From the NCBI RefSeq assembly GCF_035944375.1, contig NZ_DASZBE010000027.1: a DNA stretch of 64,000 nucleotides. One strand, written 5' to 3'. Source of the stretch: Allobosea sp035944375 (GTDB lineage Bacteria; Pseudomonadota; Alphaproteobacteria; Rhizobiales; Beijerinckiaceae). Position numbers and translations under genes: made by a program. The number at the start of each line of letters is the position of its first letter. The stretch's first letter is position 1. Below the pieces are notes generated by a model. The model was given only the letters and a program-made list of their open reading frames with translations. It did not search any database and was not told where the DNA came from. Shown here piece by piece: positions 24,314 to 32,203 of this stretch.

Positions 24314-25498
24314 ATGACGCTCCATGTCGTCCCCGCCTTCGCCCGCATCGGCGAGGAGAACGCCTTCGCCGTGCTCGCGCGCGCCACAGAACTGCAGCGT
24401 CAGGGCAAGGACATCATCAATCTCGGCATCGGCCAGCCGGATTTCCCGACGCCCGACCACATCGTCGAAGCCGCCGTGAAGGCGCTGCGCGACGGGCATC
24501 ACGGCTACACCCCGGCCAACGGCATCCTGCCGCTGCGCGAGGCGGTGGCTGCGGATCTGCACAAGCGCTTCCAGGTCGAGGTCTCGCCCGAGAGCGTGAT
24601 GATCGTGCCCGGCGGCAAGGTCACCATGTTCATGGCGATCCTGATGTTCGGCGAGCCCGGCGCCGAGATCCTCTATCCCGATCCCGGCTTCCCGATCTAC
24701 CGCTCGATGATCGAGTACACTGGCGCGACGCCGATCCCTGTGCCGATCCGCGAGGAGAACGGCTTCGCCTTCTCGGCCGAGGAGACGCTCGCGCTGATCA
24801 CGCCCAAGACCCGGCTCCTCATCGTCAACTCGCCGGCCAACCCGACCGGAGGCGTCACGCCCAAGGCCGAGGTCGACAAGCTCGTCGCGGGACTGGCGAA
24901 GTTCCCCGATGTCGCGATCATGTCCGACGAGATCTACGACCAGATGCTCTATGACGGCGAGCAGCATGTCTGCCTGCTGAGCTACCCCGAGATCCGGGAC
25001 CGGCTGATCCTGCTCAACGGCTGGTCGAAGACCTATGCCATGACCGGCTGGCGCATGGGCTGGTCGGTCTGGCCCAAGCCGCTTTACGACAACGCCCGCA
25101 AGCTCGCGGTGAACTCGCATTCCTGCGTCAACGCCCCCGCCCAATGGGCCGGTCTCGCGGCTCTCACCGGTCCGCAGGACGCGGTCGCGATGATGCTGGA
25201 GGAGTTCGACCGGCGCCGGAAGGCGGTGGTGAAGGGCCTCAACGCCTTGCCGGGCGTCTCCTGCATCGTGCCGAAGGGCGCCTTCTACGCCTTCCCGAAC
25301 GTCTCGCAGACCGGCTGGAAGGCCAAGAAGCTCGCCTCCGCCCTCCTCGAGGAAACCGGCGTCGCCACCATCGGCGGCCCGGATTTCGGCGTTCATGGCG
25401 AGGGCTATATCCGCCTCTCCTACGCCAATTCGCTGGAGAACATCGAGCGCGCGCTGGAGCGCATGGGCACGTTCCTCGAGAGCGCGAAGGCCGCATGA
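24314..25498 (+). CDS. PLP-dependent aminotransferase, class I/II
   Basis: This 394-residue fold-type I enzyme has 'INLGIGQPDFPTPDHI', 'GYTPANGILPLREAVA', 'NSPANPTGG' (Asn176 type), 'SDEIYDQMLYD' and Lys239 in 'NGWSKTYAMTGWRMGW' as the Schiff-base lysine, with the C-terminal 'IRLSYANSLENIERALERM'. It most resembles the AspC/AAT-like subfamily Ib. Its stop overlaps the start of the SMR gene (ATGA). The transamination substrate is uncertain. GAGGA lies upstream. Confidence 0.92.
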   Translation: MTLHVVPAFARIGEENAFAVLARATELQRQGKDIINLGIGQPDFPTPDHIVEAAVKALRDGHHGYTPANGILPLREAVAADLHKRFQVEVSPESVMIVPGGKVTMFMAILMFGEPGAEILYPDPGFPIYRSMIEYTGATPIPVPIREENGFAFSAEETLALITPKTRLLIVNSPANPTGGVTPKAEVDKLVAGLAKFPDVAIMSDEIYDQMLYDGEQHVCLLSYPEIRDRLILLNGWSKTYAMTGWRMGWSVWPKPLYDNARKLAVNSHSCVNAPAQWAGLAALTGPQDAVAMMLEEFDRRRKAVVKGLNALPGVSCIVPKGAFYAFPNVSQTGWKAKKLASALLEETGVATIGGPDFGVHGEGYIRLSYANSLENIERALERMGTFLESAKAA

Positions 25499-25839
25499 GC
25501 TTCGGCGCCGCGAGTTATCTCTACCTCGCGGCGGCGATCGTCAGCGAGGTCATCGGGACCTCGGCGCTGAAGGCGTCGAAAGAGTTCACGCGGCCGCTGC
25601 CGACGATGATCATGCTCGCCGCCTTCCTGAGCGCCTTCTATTTCCTGACCCTGACCTTGCGGACGATCCCCGTCGGCGTCGCCTACGCCATCTGGTCGGG
25701 CGTCGGCATCGTCATGATCAGCATCATCGCCCGCATCCTGTTCGGCCAGAAGCTCGATGCGCCCGCCATCCTGGGCATGGCGCTGATCGTGGCCGGCGTG
25801 CTGGTGATCAATCTCTTCTCGAAATCGACGGCTCATTGA
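25495..25839 (+). CDS. small multidrug resistance (SMR) family transporter
   Basis: This 114-residue protein has four membrane helices: about residues 5-23, 34-52, 60-78 and 89-107. The essential membrane-embedded Glu18 lies in 'VSEVIGTSALKAS', and 'YAIWSGVGIV' is the SMR loop motif. SMR dimers exchange protons for cationic compounds or guanidinium. It is translationally coupled to the aminotransferase, which might link export to the product of that enzyme. Both a drug efflux and a guanidinium exporter role fit the sequence. Confidence 0.93.
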   Translation: MSFGAASYLYLAAAIVSEVIGTSALKASKEFTRPLPTMIMLAAFLSAFYFLTLTLRTIPVGVAYAIWSGVGIVMISIIARILFGQKLDAPAILGMALIVAGVLVINLFSKSTAH

Positions 25840-25846
25840 GCAAGGG

Positions 25847-25950
25847 CGTCATTCTCGGGCGGAGCGCAGCGCAGACCCGAGAATCTCGGGCAGGACGAAC
25901 CTCCGGCGCTTCATCGGCCTGAGATGCTCGGGTCAAGCCCGAGCATGACG
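25847..25950. repeat. intergenic palindromic repeat, family A, copy 3
   Basis: It has the same ends as copies 1 and 2 (GCGTCATTCTCGGGCGG ... CTCGGGTCAAGCCCGAGCATGACG) but a longer middle (total about 104 bases). It fills the space between convergent genes, starting eight bases after the SMR stop codon. Confidence 0.85.
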
Positions 25951-25959
25951 CCAGCAGCC

Positions 25960-26781
25960 TCAGTTCCGGACCGTGCTCGCCGTCATGCCCGGATCGACCT
26001 TGAAGCTCGAGGCTTCGAGCACGGCTGTGCCGATCATCGTCCTCACCGAGACACGCACCGGCACCATGACGTTGGTGCCTGCAACCGGCGCCAACCAGGT
26101 GCTGATGTCGCGGTTCTCGATCATGAACTTGGTGCTCGGCCGCTGCGAGCGGTGGCCGGCGATCGGCACATAGCGCACCTGGCACACCGCGACCGGGCCG
26201 CTATAGCCGTCGAGCTTGACCTCGCGCGTGCCCGACTGGCTCATCTTGATGTCGTAGCGCGCCGCGCCGTCGAAGATCTGGAGCGTCCGGTTGCAGGCAT
26301 TGGACAGCCCCTTGCCGACGACCGGCATCAGGAAGGCGCTCAGCGGATCGATCACGTTGCGGCGATGGCCGTCGTTAAGCGGCACGCGGTCCGGCTTGGC
26401 ATCGATCGGAGGCTCGATCGCGACGGCTGCCACGGCGTTGCTGTCGAGCGCCATGCGCACGGTGCGGCTCTCGCTGGAACTCGCCGAACTGACGGCGAAA
26501 CTGGTCGGCGAGAGCTTCGTGCCGTTGAGGCTGCCACTGGCGGCCCCCGAGCCGCGCCCGCCGGTGAAGCCCCCGATCAGGCCCGTCAGCTTGGCCGTGA
26601 GGTCGAGCTTGTAAGTCGAGCCCTCGATGCCGCCGGTGAGGTTGGCCGTGCCGAGCGTCAGCCCCAGCAGCGACACGTCGTAGCGCGCGTCGAGCGAGGC
26701 GGCCGCCGCGGGAAGCCCGAGGGTCGCGGCTCCGACGGCGAGCATCCACCCGCCCAGGGACGATGCGATGGCGGGTTTCAT
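25960..26781 (-). CDS. DUF3108 domain-containing exported protein
   Basis: This 273-residue protein has a signal peptide (about 1-28, ending AAAAS), then 'ARYDVSLLGLTLGTANLTG' at the start of the mature part and a beta-rich domain. Two cysteines in the second half ('ACNRTLQIFDG', 'AVCQVRYVPIAGHR') fit DUF3108 proteins, which are thought to be periplasmic beta-barrel or lipocalin-like. Its start lies in the 300-base gap before rpmB, divergent from it. Function unknown. Confidence 0.8.
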   Translation of the reverse strand: MKPAIASSLGGWMLAVGAATLGLPAAAASLDARYDVSLLGLTLGTANLTGGIEGSTYKLDLTAKLTGLIGGFTGGRGSGAASGSLNGTKLSPTSFAVSSASSSESRTVRMALDSNAVAAVAIEPPIDAKPDRVPLNDGHRRNVIDPLSAFLMPVVGKGLSNACNRTLQIFDGAARYDIKMSQSGTREVKLDGYSGPVAVCQVRYVPIAGHRSQRPSTKFMIENRDISTWLAPVAGTNVMVPVRVSVRTMIGTAVLEASSFKVDPGMTASTVRN

Positions 26782-26954
26782 CCACTTCCTCCAGGTTGGG
26801 CTGTGAGCGGCAGATGCCAGGCTCGAAGAGCGACATGCACGGCGATTCGGTCCGAATCGTGACCCTTTTTGTCGGGGTTGGCGAGCGGCAAAGTGCGCTG
26901 GCGGGTCAGGCCGGCATCACGGACACGAGACCACAGCAGTTTGCATGACTTTTC

Positions 26955-26983
26955 CTTGACGCGCCTGCCGGCCTTGGCTATGC
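26955..26983 (+). promoter_or_regulatory. promoter for rpmB
   Basis: CTTGAC (26955-26960) and CTATGC (26978-26983) are separated by exactly 17 bases, an excellent match to the alphaproteobacterial housekeeping consensus. It lies about 100 bases upstream of rpmB. The rest of the 26782-27080 gap contains no recognisable gene. Confidence 0.75.
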
Positions 26984-27080
26984 AACCGCGACTTCAATTT
27001 GACTTCCGGTGCTCATGTCCGGCACGTCGCGTGTCGGCATTTTTGTTTGAGCCAGCCGGTTGGATTTAGGGAACGATACC

Positions 27081-27368
27081 ATGGCGCGCCGTTGCGAACT
27101 GACAGGGAAAGCCACCCAGACCGGCCACCTCGTCAGCCACTCGAACCACAAGACGAAGACCGTGTTCCGTCCGAACCTGGTCAATGTCACCCTGCAGTCC
27201 GACGCGCTCGGCCGCTCGGTGCGTCTGCGGATTTCCGCCAACGCCCTGCGCACGGTCGATCATCGCGGCGGCCTCGACGCCTTCCTGGTCAAGGCCCCGG
27301 CCTCGGACCTGTCGACGGGCGCCCTGACGCTGAAGCGCGACATCGAGAAGAAGCTCGCCACCGCCTGA
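27081..27368 (+). CDS. rpmB: 50S ribosomal protein L28
   Basis: This 95-residue protein starts MARRCELTGKATQTGHLVSHSNHKTK, with the conserved L28 zinc-ribbon-like beginning (only the first Cys kept), 'FRPNLVNVTLQS', 'LRISANALRTVDHRGGLDAFL'. The length matches alphaproteobacterial L28. Start at 27081 with AGGGA upstream; the longer frame at 27060 has no such signal. It is monocistronic, bounded by its own promoter and a strong terminator. Confidence 0.97.
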   Translation: MARRCELTGKATQTGHLVSHSNHKTKTVFRPNLVNVTLQSDALGRSVRLRISANALRTVDHRGGLDAFLVKAPASDLSTGALTLKRDIEKKLATA

Positions 27369-27395
27369 GCGGACGAGCCTCTCCCAGACGAAACG

Positions 27396-27419
27396 AAGCG
27401 GCCGCGAGGCCGCTTTTTT
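27396..27419 (+). terminator. rho-independent terminator after rpmB
   Basis: AAGCGGCC-gcga-GGCCGCTT followed by TTTTTT forms an eight-base-pair stem with a four-base loop, directly after rpmB. Confidence 0.93.
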
Positions 27420-27439
27420 CATTGGGGCGACAGCGCGAG

Positions 27440-27517
27440 GTCATTGCGAGCGCAGCGAAGCTATCCAGATGGACGCGCTCTAAGACGCCAGGATTGCTTC
27501 GCTGCGCTCGCAATGAC
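27440..27517. repeat. intergenic palindromic repeat, family B
   Basis: Two 22-base arms (27440-27461 and 27496-27517) are perfect inverted repeats of each other; the arm begins GTCATTGCGAGCGCAGCGAA. A 34-base loop separates them. The sequence is unrelated to families A and C. It lies between rpmB and a convergent gene. A long perfect arm like this may form a stable hairpin or be a MITE-like remnant. Confidence 0.85.
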
Positions 27518-27525
27518 GACTTTCG

Positions 27526-28527
27526 TCAGGCGAGAACGAATTCCAGCAGCACCGTCCGCTGCAGGAACGAGAAATTGTCGTCCGAGATCAGGGTCAGCAC
27601 CGTCCGTCCTGCCTCCTGATGCACCGCGAGCCCCTCCATGTTGTCGATCTCCTGGCCGAGATCGGCCTCGATCAGGACAGGCCCGTCGAGCAGCGCGCCG
27701 GGCTTCAGGCTCGCTCCGGGAATGCGGCGGATCCGCATGCCGACGCCGCGCAGCGTGCGATACCAGCGCTCCAGCAGCAGAATGTCGCCATCGGGCAGGA
27801 AGGCGAGGTCGGTGATGTCGAAGCCGCCATGCCTGATCACCCTGAACAGGCCGGGCTGACGCCCGAGGATGACGCCCAGCGTCGGCTCGTCTTCCGAGCC
27901 CGAGCGCTCCGCGATGGCGACGATCGCGCCCGCCAGCGGCTGCCCAGGCGGCACCACGCCGATCGCCTCCAGCCCGCGATTATCCGGCAGGCGCTTGACC
28001 TCGCGCGGCACCAGCACGATCCGCGCCCGCGCCATCACGCCTTCGCCCGCCCAGTCGAAGCGCAGCACGTCATGTGTGCGCTCGACGCCCATGTAAGCGA
28101 CGCCATCTGCGATGCAGAGGCTCTCGGTGTCATAGTAGCGCGAGCGGTGCAGCGGCCGTCCCGAACTGCCGAGGATCGGCGCCAGTTCCGCGTCCTCGAG
28201 CCCGGCAAGCCGGCCGTTGCGCGAGGCGAGCGTCCCCGTCAGCCAGAAGCCGTTGTCGGTTACCGCGACGAGATCGCGACCATTCGCGCTGCGCCACAAG
28301 CCCGACAATCCGCCAAACCGCGCGTGACTGCCGGTGAGCACGAGCCCGCTGCGGAAGATCAGCTGGCCGAAGCGCGTCTCCTCAGGGCTGCGCGGCTCGA
28401 AGGCGGCGATCGGCCGGGCGGAGATGGCGACGGGGATGCGGCCGGTGTCGGGAGGGGCGGCGAGGGCCGGACCGGTAGCGGCGACCGCCCCCAGGCCGGC
28501 CAGTGCGGCGCGGCGGGTCAGGCGCAT
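27526..28527 (-). CDS. esterase-like activity of phytase family protein (exported)
   Basis: This 333-residue protein has a Tat-like leader 'RLTRRAALAGLGAVAATG' and a beta-propeller-like body. Motifs include 'FGGLSGLWRS', 'LVAVTDNGFW', 'YYDTESLCIADGVAYMGVERTHDVLRF', 'DNRGLEAIGVV', and 'QEIDNMEGLAVH...TLISDDNFSFLQRT', typical of the family Pfam calls esterase-like activity of phytase. Enzyme activity is based on family name only. It acts in the periplasm. It is bounded by repeats on both sides. Confidence 0.85.
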   Translation of the reverse strand: MRLTRRAALAGLGAVAATGPALAAPPDTGRIPVAISARPIAAFEPRSPEETRFGQLIFRSGLVLTGSHARFGGLSGLWRSANGRDLVAVTDNGFWLTGTLASRNGRLAGLEDAELAPILGSSGRPLHRSRYYDTESLCIADGVAYMGVERTHDVLRFDWAGEGVMARARIVLVPREVKRLPDNRGLEAIGVVPPGQPLAGAIVAIAERSGSEDEPTLGVILGRQPGLFRVIRHGGFDITDLAFLPDGDILLLERWYRTLRGVGMRIRRIPGASLKPGALLDGPVLIEADLGQEIDNMEGLAVHQEAGRTVLTLISDDNFSFLQRTVLLEFVLA

Positions 28528-28556
28528 GCGAAAAATTCACCAAGGCCGCGCGGACA

Positions 28557-28686
28557 CTCCCTCCCCCCGCTTACGGTGGGGAGGGCTGGGGTGGGGGGCA
28601 GGGCCGCTCGGCGGAACGACAAAGGATCGAGTTCCGGCTTTGCGGCCCCCCACCCTGACCCTCCCCACCGCAAGCGGGGGGAGGGA
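28557..28686. repeat. intergenic palindromic repeat, family C
   Basis: The left arm (CTCCCTCCCCCCGCTTACGG and on to TGGGGTGGGGGGC) and the right arm (GGCCCCCCACCC ... AAGCGGGGGGAGGGA) form an imperfect inverted repeat of roughly 43 bases each around a 44-base centre. This G/C-tract palindrome type is widespread in alphaproteobacterial intergenic DNA, in my experience. It lies between the start of the phytase-family gene and the end of cobT. Confidence 0.85.
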
Positions 28687-28708
28687 ACGCGCCGGTGCGT
28701 CCGAAACC

Positions 28709-30610
28709 TCACAACCGCCGCCGCGACCCGCCCGAGGACTTCGCGTTCAGCCCCGCATCCTCCTCAAACAGCTCGGCGAGCTTCTCGGTCATCACGCCGC
28801 CGAGTTCCTCGGCATCGACGATGGTGACGGCGCGGCGGTAATAGCGGGTGACGTCGTGGCCGATGCCGATGGCGATCAGCTCGACCGGCGAGCGCGTCTC
28901 GATCTCGGCGATGATGTGGCGCAGATGCCGCTCGAGATAGTTGCCTGAGTTCACCGACAGCGTCGAATCGTCGACAGGCGCGCCGTCCGAGATCACCATC
29001 AGGATCTTACGCTGTTCGGGCCGCGCCAGCAGGCGCTTATGAGCCCAGTCCAGCGCCTCGCCGTCGATGTTCTCCTTGAGCAGCCCCTCGCGCATCATCA
29101 GGCCGAGATTCTTGCGAGCCCGGCGCCACGGCGCATCCGCCGCCTTATAGATGATGTGCCGGAGGTCGTTGAGGCGGCCGGGATTGGCCGGCTTGCCCGA
29201 TTGCAGCCAGCTCTCGCGCGAGAGACCGCCCTTCCAGGCCCGCGTCGTGAAGCCGAGCAGTTCCACCTTGACGCCGCAGCGCTCCAGCGTCCGCGCCAGG
29301 ATGTCGGCGCAGGTGGCGGCGACCGTGATCGGCCGTCCGCGCATCGAGCCGGAATTGTCGATCAGCAGCGTCACCACCGTGTCGCGGAAATTGACGTCCG
29401 ACTCCTGCCGGAAGGAGAGCGGCTGATAGGGGTCGATGATGATGCGCGGCAGGCGCGCCGGATCGAGCGCGCCCTCCTCCAGGTCGAACTGCCAGGAGCG
29501 GTTCTGCTGCGCCATCAGCCGCCGCTGCAGCCGATTGGCGAGCCGCGCAACAACACCCTGCAAATGCGCCAACTGCTTGTCGAGATAGGCCCGCAGCCGG
29601 GTCAGCTCCTCGGCGTCGCAGAGGTCCTCGGCGGTGACGATCTCGTCGAACTTCTGGGTGTAGGGCTTGTAGTCGGTCTGCGGCCGGTCATTGGCCTTGC
29701 TCTCGCGCGGGCGCGGCGCCTCGCCGGCCTCGTCGGCCTCGGAGTTCTCGTCCTCTTCGTCCCAGTCTCCCGAGGGCGCGTCGGAGGCTTCGGTCGCCCC
29801 CTCCTGCAATTCCTCGGTGGCGTCGTCCGAAACCTCGACCTCGGAGCGCTCGCCGGCGCTTTCCTGCTCGGCCTCGCCGTCCTGCTGCTGCTGCTCGTCG
29901 GAGGACTGGTCCTTGTCGTCCTCGTCCTCCTCCGAGTCCTCGCCCTGCGCCGTCTGCTCGGCCATGTCGAGCGAGGCCAGCATGTCGCGCACGGTGCGGG
30001 CGAAGGCGCGCTGGTCCTCGACCGCCTTGCCCAGCCGGTCGAGATCGGCGCCGGCCTTGGCCTCGATCTGCTCGCGCCAGAGATCGACCAGCTTCTCGGC
30101 CGCCTTGGGCGGCTTCAACCCCGTCAGCCGCTCGCGCACCATCAGGGCGAGAGCATCCTCCAGCGGCGCGTCGGCCCGGTCGGTGATGTCCTCATAGCGG
30201 CCGCCACGGTGGTAGCGGTCCTCCAGCATCGCGGTGATGTTGCCGGCCATGCCGGCCATCCGCCGCGCGCCGACGCATTCCACCCGCGCCTGCTCGACGG
30301 CGTCGAAGACGGCGCGCGCCGCATCACCTTCCGGCGCGGCACGGCGATGCACACTGGCATCATGACAGGCCAGCCGCAGCGCCATCGAATCCGAATGGCC
30401 GCGCAGGATCGCGACATCCTGCGCCGTCAGCTTGCGCGGCGGCTCGGGCAGGCGGGCGCGCTCGCCGACGAGCGAGGGTTTGTCGGCCGCGAAGACGATC
30501 TCCATCTCCGGCTTGCGGGCGATCGCCTTCATCGTCGAGGAGATGGCCCGCTTCAGCGGCTCCGCCGGCGCTTCCTTGGTCGTTCCGGGCTTGCGGTTGG
30601 AGATGCTCAT
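28709..30610 (-). CDS. cobT: cobaltochelatase subunit CobT
   Basis: This 633-residue protein has an N-terminal CobT helical domain, a strongly acidic low-complexity linker (about residues 222-300, runs of Glu/Asp/Gln) and a C-terminal von Willebrand A domain with the MIDAS motif Asp418-N-S-G-S-M423, 'SDGAPVDDSTLS' and 'ELIAIGIGHDVTRYYRRAV'. It forms with CobS the AAA+ chaperone pair that drives cobalt insertion into hydrogenobyrinic a,c-diamide by CobN in aerobic cobalamin synthesis. CobN is not in the window. The gene overlaps the GNAT gene by four bases (ATGA). Confidence 0.97.
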   Translation of the reverse strand: MSISNRKPGTTKEAPAEPLKRAISSTMKAIARKPEMEIVFAADKPSLVGERARLPEPPRKLTAQDVAILRGHSDSMALRLACHDASVHRRAAPEGDAARAVFDAVEQARVECVGARRMAGMAGNITAMLEDRYHRGGRYEDITDRADAPLEDALALMVRERLTGLKPPKAAEKLVDLWREQIEAKAGADLDRLGKAVEDQRAFARTVRDMLASLDMAEQTAQGEDSEEDEDDKDQSSDEQQQQDGEAEQESAGERSEVEVSDDATEELQEGATEASDAPSGDWDEEDENSEADEAGEAPRPRESKANDRPQTDYKPYTQKFDEIVTAEDLCDAEELTRLRAYLDKQLAHLQGVVARLANRLQRRLMAQQNRSWQFDLEEGALDPARLPRIIIDPYQPLSFRQESDVNFRDTVVTLLIDNSGSMRGRPITVAATCADILARTLERCGVKVELLGFTTRAWKGGLSRESWLQSGKPANPGRLNDLRHIIYKAADAPWRRARKNLGLMMREGLLKENIDGEALDWAHKRLLARPEQRKILMVISDGAPVDDSTLSVNSGNYLERHLRHIIAEIETRSPVELIAIGIGHDVTRYYRRAVTIVDAEELGGVMTEKLAELFEEDAGLNAKSSGGSRRRL

Positions 30611-31023
30611 AGCGCCTTCGCGAAATGGTGGATCCGGTGGCCCGCGACGGGATAGTCCTCCATCACGCCGCAGGGCTTGTAGCCGAGCCTCGGATAGAAC
30701 TGCGGCGCCTGGATGCTCATCGTACTCAGATAGACGCCCCGCGCGCCATGCTCGCGCGCGGTCGTCTCGGCCAGCGCGACGAGGGCCTCGCCATGGCCGG
30801 CGCCGCGATGGGCATCATCGATCCAGAGCAGATCGATGTGGAGCCATTCCCATTTGAGCTCCCCGATCAGCCCGCCGACGATCGTGCCGGCCTCGTCGCG
30901 CAGGCTGAGCGCCAGCGGTTCGCTGTTGCGCGGCCCGACCCTCGCGGCGTTGTAGGCGCTCAAGCCCGCGACCACGGCCTCCCTCGTCGCCGCGACATCG
31001 CTCTCGCGCTGGAGGGTCGCCAT
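30607..31023 (-). CDS. GNAT family N-acetyltransferase inserted between cobS and cobT
   Basis: This 138-residue protein (MATLQRESDVAATREAVV start) has 'GGLIGELKWEWLHIDLLWIDDAHRGAGHGEALVALAE' (acetyl-CoA loop AHRGAGHG, about residues 72-80) and 'APQFYPRLGYKPCGVM', a compact GNAT of the type seen in small-molecule acetyltransferases. The ATG at 31023 lies 14 bases after the cobS stop codon and its own stop overlaps the cobT start, so it is co-transcribed and translationally coupled. Whether it acts in cobalamin metabolism is unknown. The frame extends further upstream into cobS, but without a plausible start. Confidence 0.85.
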   Translation of the reverse strand: MATLQRESDVAATREAVVAGLSAYNAARVGPRNSEPLALSLRDEAGTIVGGLIGELKWEWLHIDLLWIDDAHRGAGHGEALVALAETTAREHGARGVYLSTMSIQAPQFYPRLGYKPCGVMEDYPVAGHRIHHFAKAL

Positions 31024-31037
31024 GGCGGGGACGACCG

Positions 31038-32024
31038 TCAGCTCAGGACCACGTTCGCCGCGCTCTCCGGCAGTTCCTTGCCGAAGGAGCGCTGGTAGAA
31101 CTCGGCCACCAGCGTGCGCTCCATCTCGTCGCACTTGTTCAGGAACGTAACCCGGAAGGCGAAGCCGACATCGCCGAAGATCGCGGCGTTCTCGGCCCAG
31201 GTGATGACCGTGCGCGGGCTCATCACGGTCGAGAGATCGCCGTTCATGAAGGCGTTGCGGGTCAGGTCGGCGACGCGGACCATCTTGTCGATCACGCTGC
31301 GGCCTTCCGGGGTGCCCTGGAAGTGCTTCGACTTCGCCAGCACGATCTCGACCTCGTTGTCATGCGGCAGGTAGTTCAGCGTGGTCACGATCGACCAGCG
31401 GTCCATCTGGCCCTGGTTGATCTGCTGCGTGCCGTGATAGAGGCCCGACGTGTCGCCGAGGCCCACCGTATTGGCGGTGGCGAAGAGCCGGAAGGCGGGG
31501 TGGGGACGGATGACGCGCTTCTGGTCGAGCAGCGTCAGCTTGCCGGACTGCTCGAGCACGCGCTGGATCACGAACATCACATCCGGGCGGCCGGCGTCGT
31601 ACTCGTCGAAGACCAGCGCGATGTTGTTCTGCAGCGCCCAGGGCAGGATGCCGTCCTGGAACTCGGTGATCTGCTTGCCTTCCTTCAGCACGATCGCGTC
31701 CTTGCCGACGAGATCGAGGCGGGAGACGTGGCTGTCCAGGTTCACGCGCACGCAGGGCCAGTTCAGGCGGGCCGCGACCTGCTCGATATGGGTCGACTTG
31801 CCGGTGCCGTGATAGCCCGAGATCATCACGCGCCGGTTATGGGCGAAGCCCGCCAGGATCGCGATCGTGGTGTCGTGGTCGAAACGGTAATCCGGGTCGA
31901 GATCGGGCACATGGGCCTCGGTCGTCGAATAGGCCGGCACCTCCAGATCCGAATCGATCCCGAAGGTCTGGCGCACCGACAGCTTCATGTCGGGCAGGCC
32001 GGCGGCAGTCGTCGTTGTCATCAT
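31038..32024 (-). CDS. cobS: cobaltochelatase subunit CobS
   Basis: This 328-residue AAA+ ATPase has Walker A 'GYHGTGKST' (Gly70, Lys76), Walker B 'ALVFDEYDAG' (Asp140-Glu141), 'ATANTVGLGDTSGLYHGTQQINQGQMDRW' (sensor and arginine-finger region) and 'MSPRTVITWAENAAIFGDVGFAFRVTFLNKCD'. It is the motor subunit of CobNST. The start is at MMTTTT with GGAGA five bases upstream; either of two adjacent ATG codons could be used. First gene of the cobS-GNAT-cobT operon. No cobalamin riboswitch-like B12 box was noticed upstream. Confidence 0.97.
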   Translation of the reverse strand: MMTTTTAAGLPDMKLSVRQTFGIDSDLEVPAYSTTEAHVPDLDPDYRFDHDTTIAILAGFAHNRRVMISGYHGTGKSTHIEQVAARLNWPCVRVNLDSHVSRLDLVGKDAIVLKEGKQITEFQDGILPWALQNNIALVFDEYDAGRPDVMFVIQRVLEQSGKLTLLDQKRVIRPHPAFRLFATANTVGLGDTSGLYHGTQQINQGQMDRWSIVTTLNYLPHDNEVEIVLAKSKHFQGTPEGRSVIDKMVRVADLTRNAFMNGDLSTVMSPRTVITWAENAAIFGDVGFAFRVTFLNKCDEMERTLVAEFYQRSFGKELPESAANVVLS

Positions 32025-32203
32025 CAAGTCTCCGGGCGTGGGAGCGTGGCCGGGGAAGACCGGTTGTCCCGACGCCGACCGAGGAGGGAGGCAATGTCTC
32101 CTAATTAGAGGCAAAGCCCTGGACCGGCAATTCGCAAAGCGCCGGGTCGGCACTACGCGGCAGGCATGCCGGGCATCGCAAGAGCCATGCCGCCAGAGGC
32201 TCG

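Noticed and set aside
29039..30655. Plus-strand frame of 538 codons opposite cobT
   Set aside because: CobT is certain on the minus strand; the acidic linker of CobT generates a long Leu/Val-rich antisense frame.
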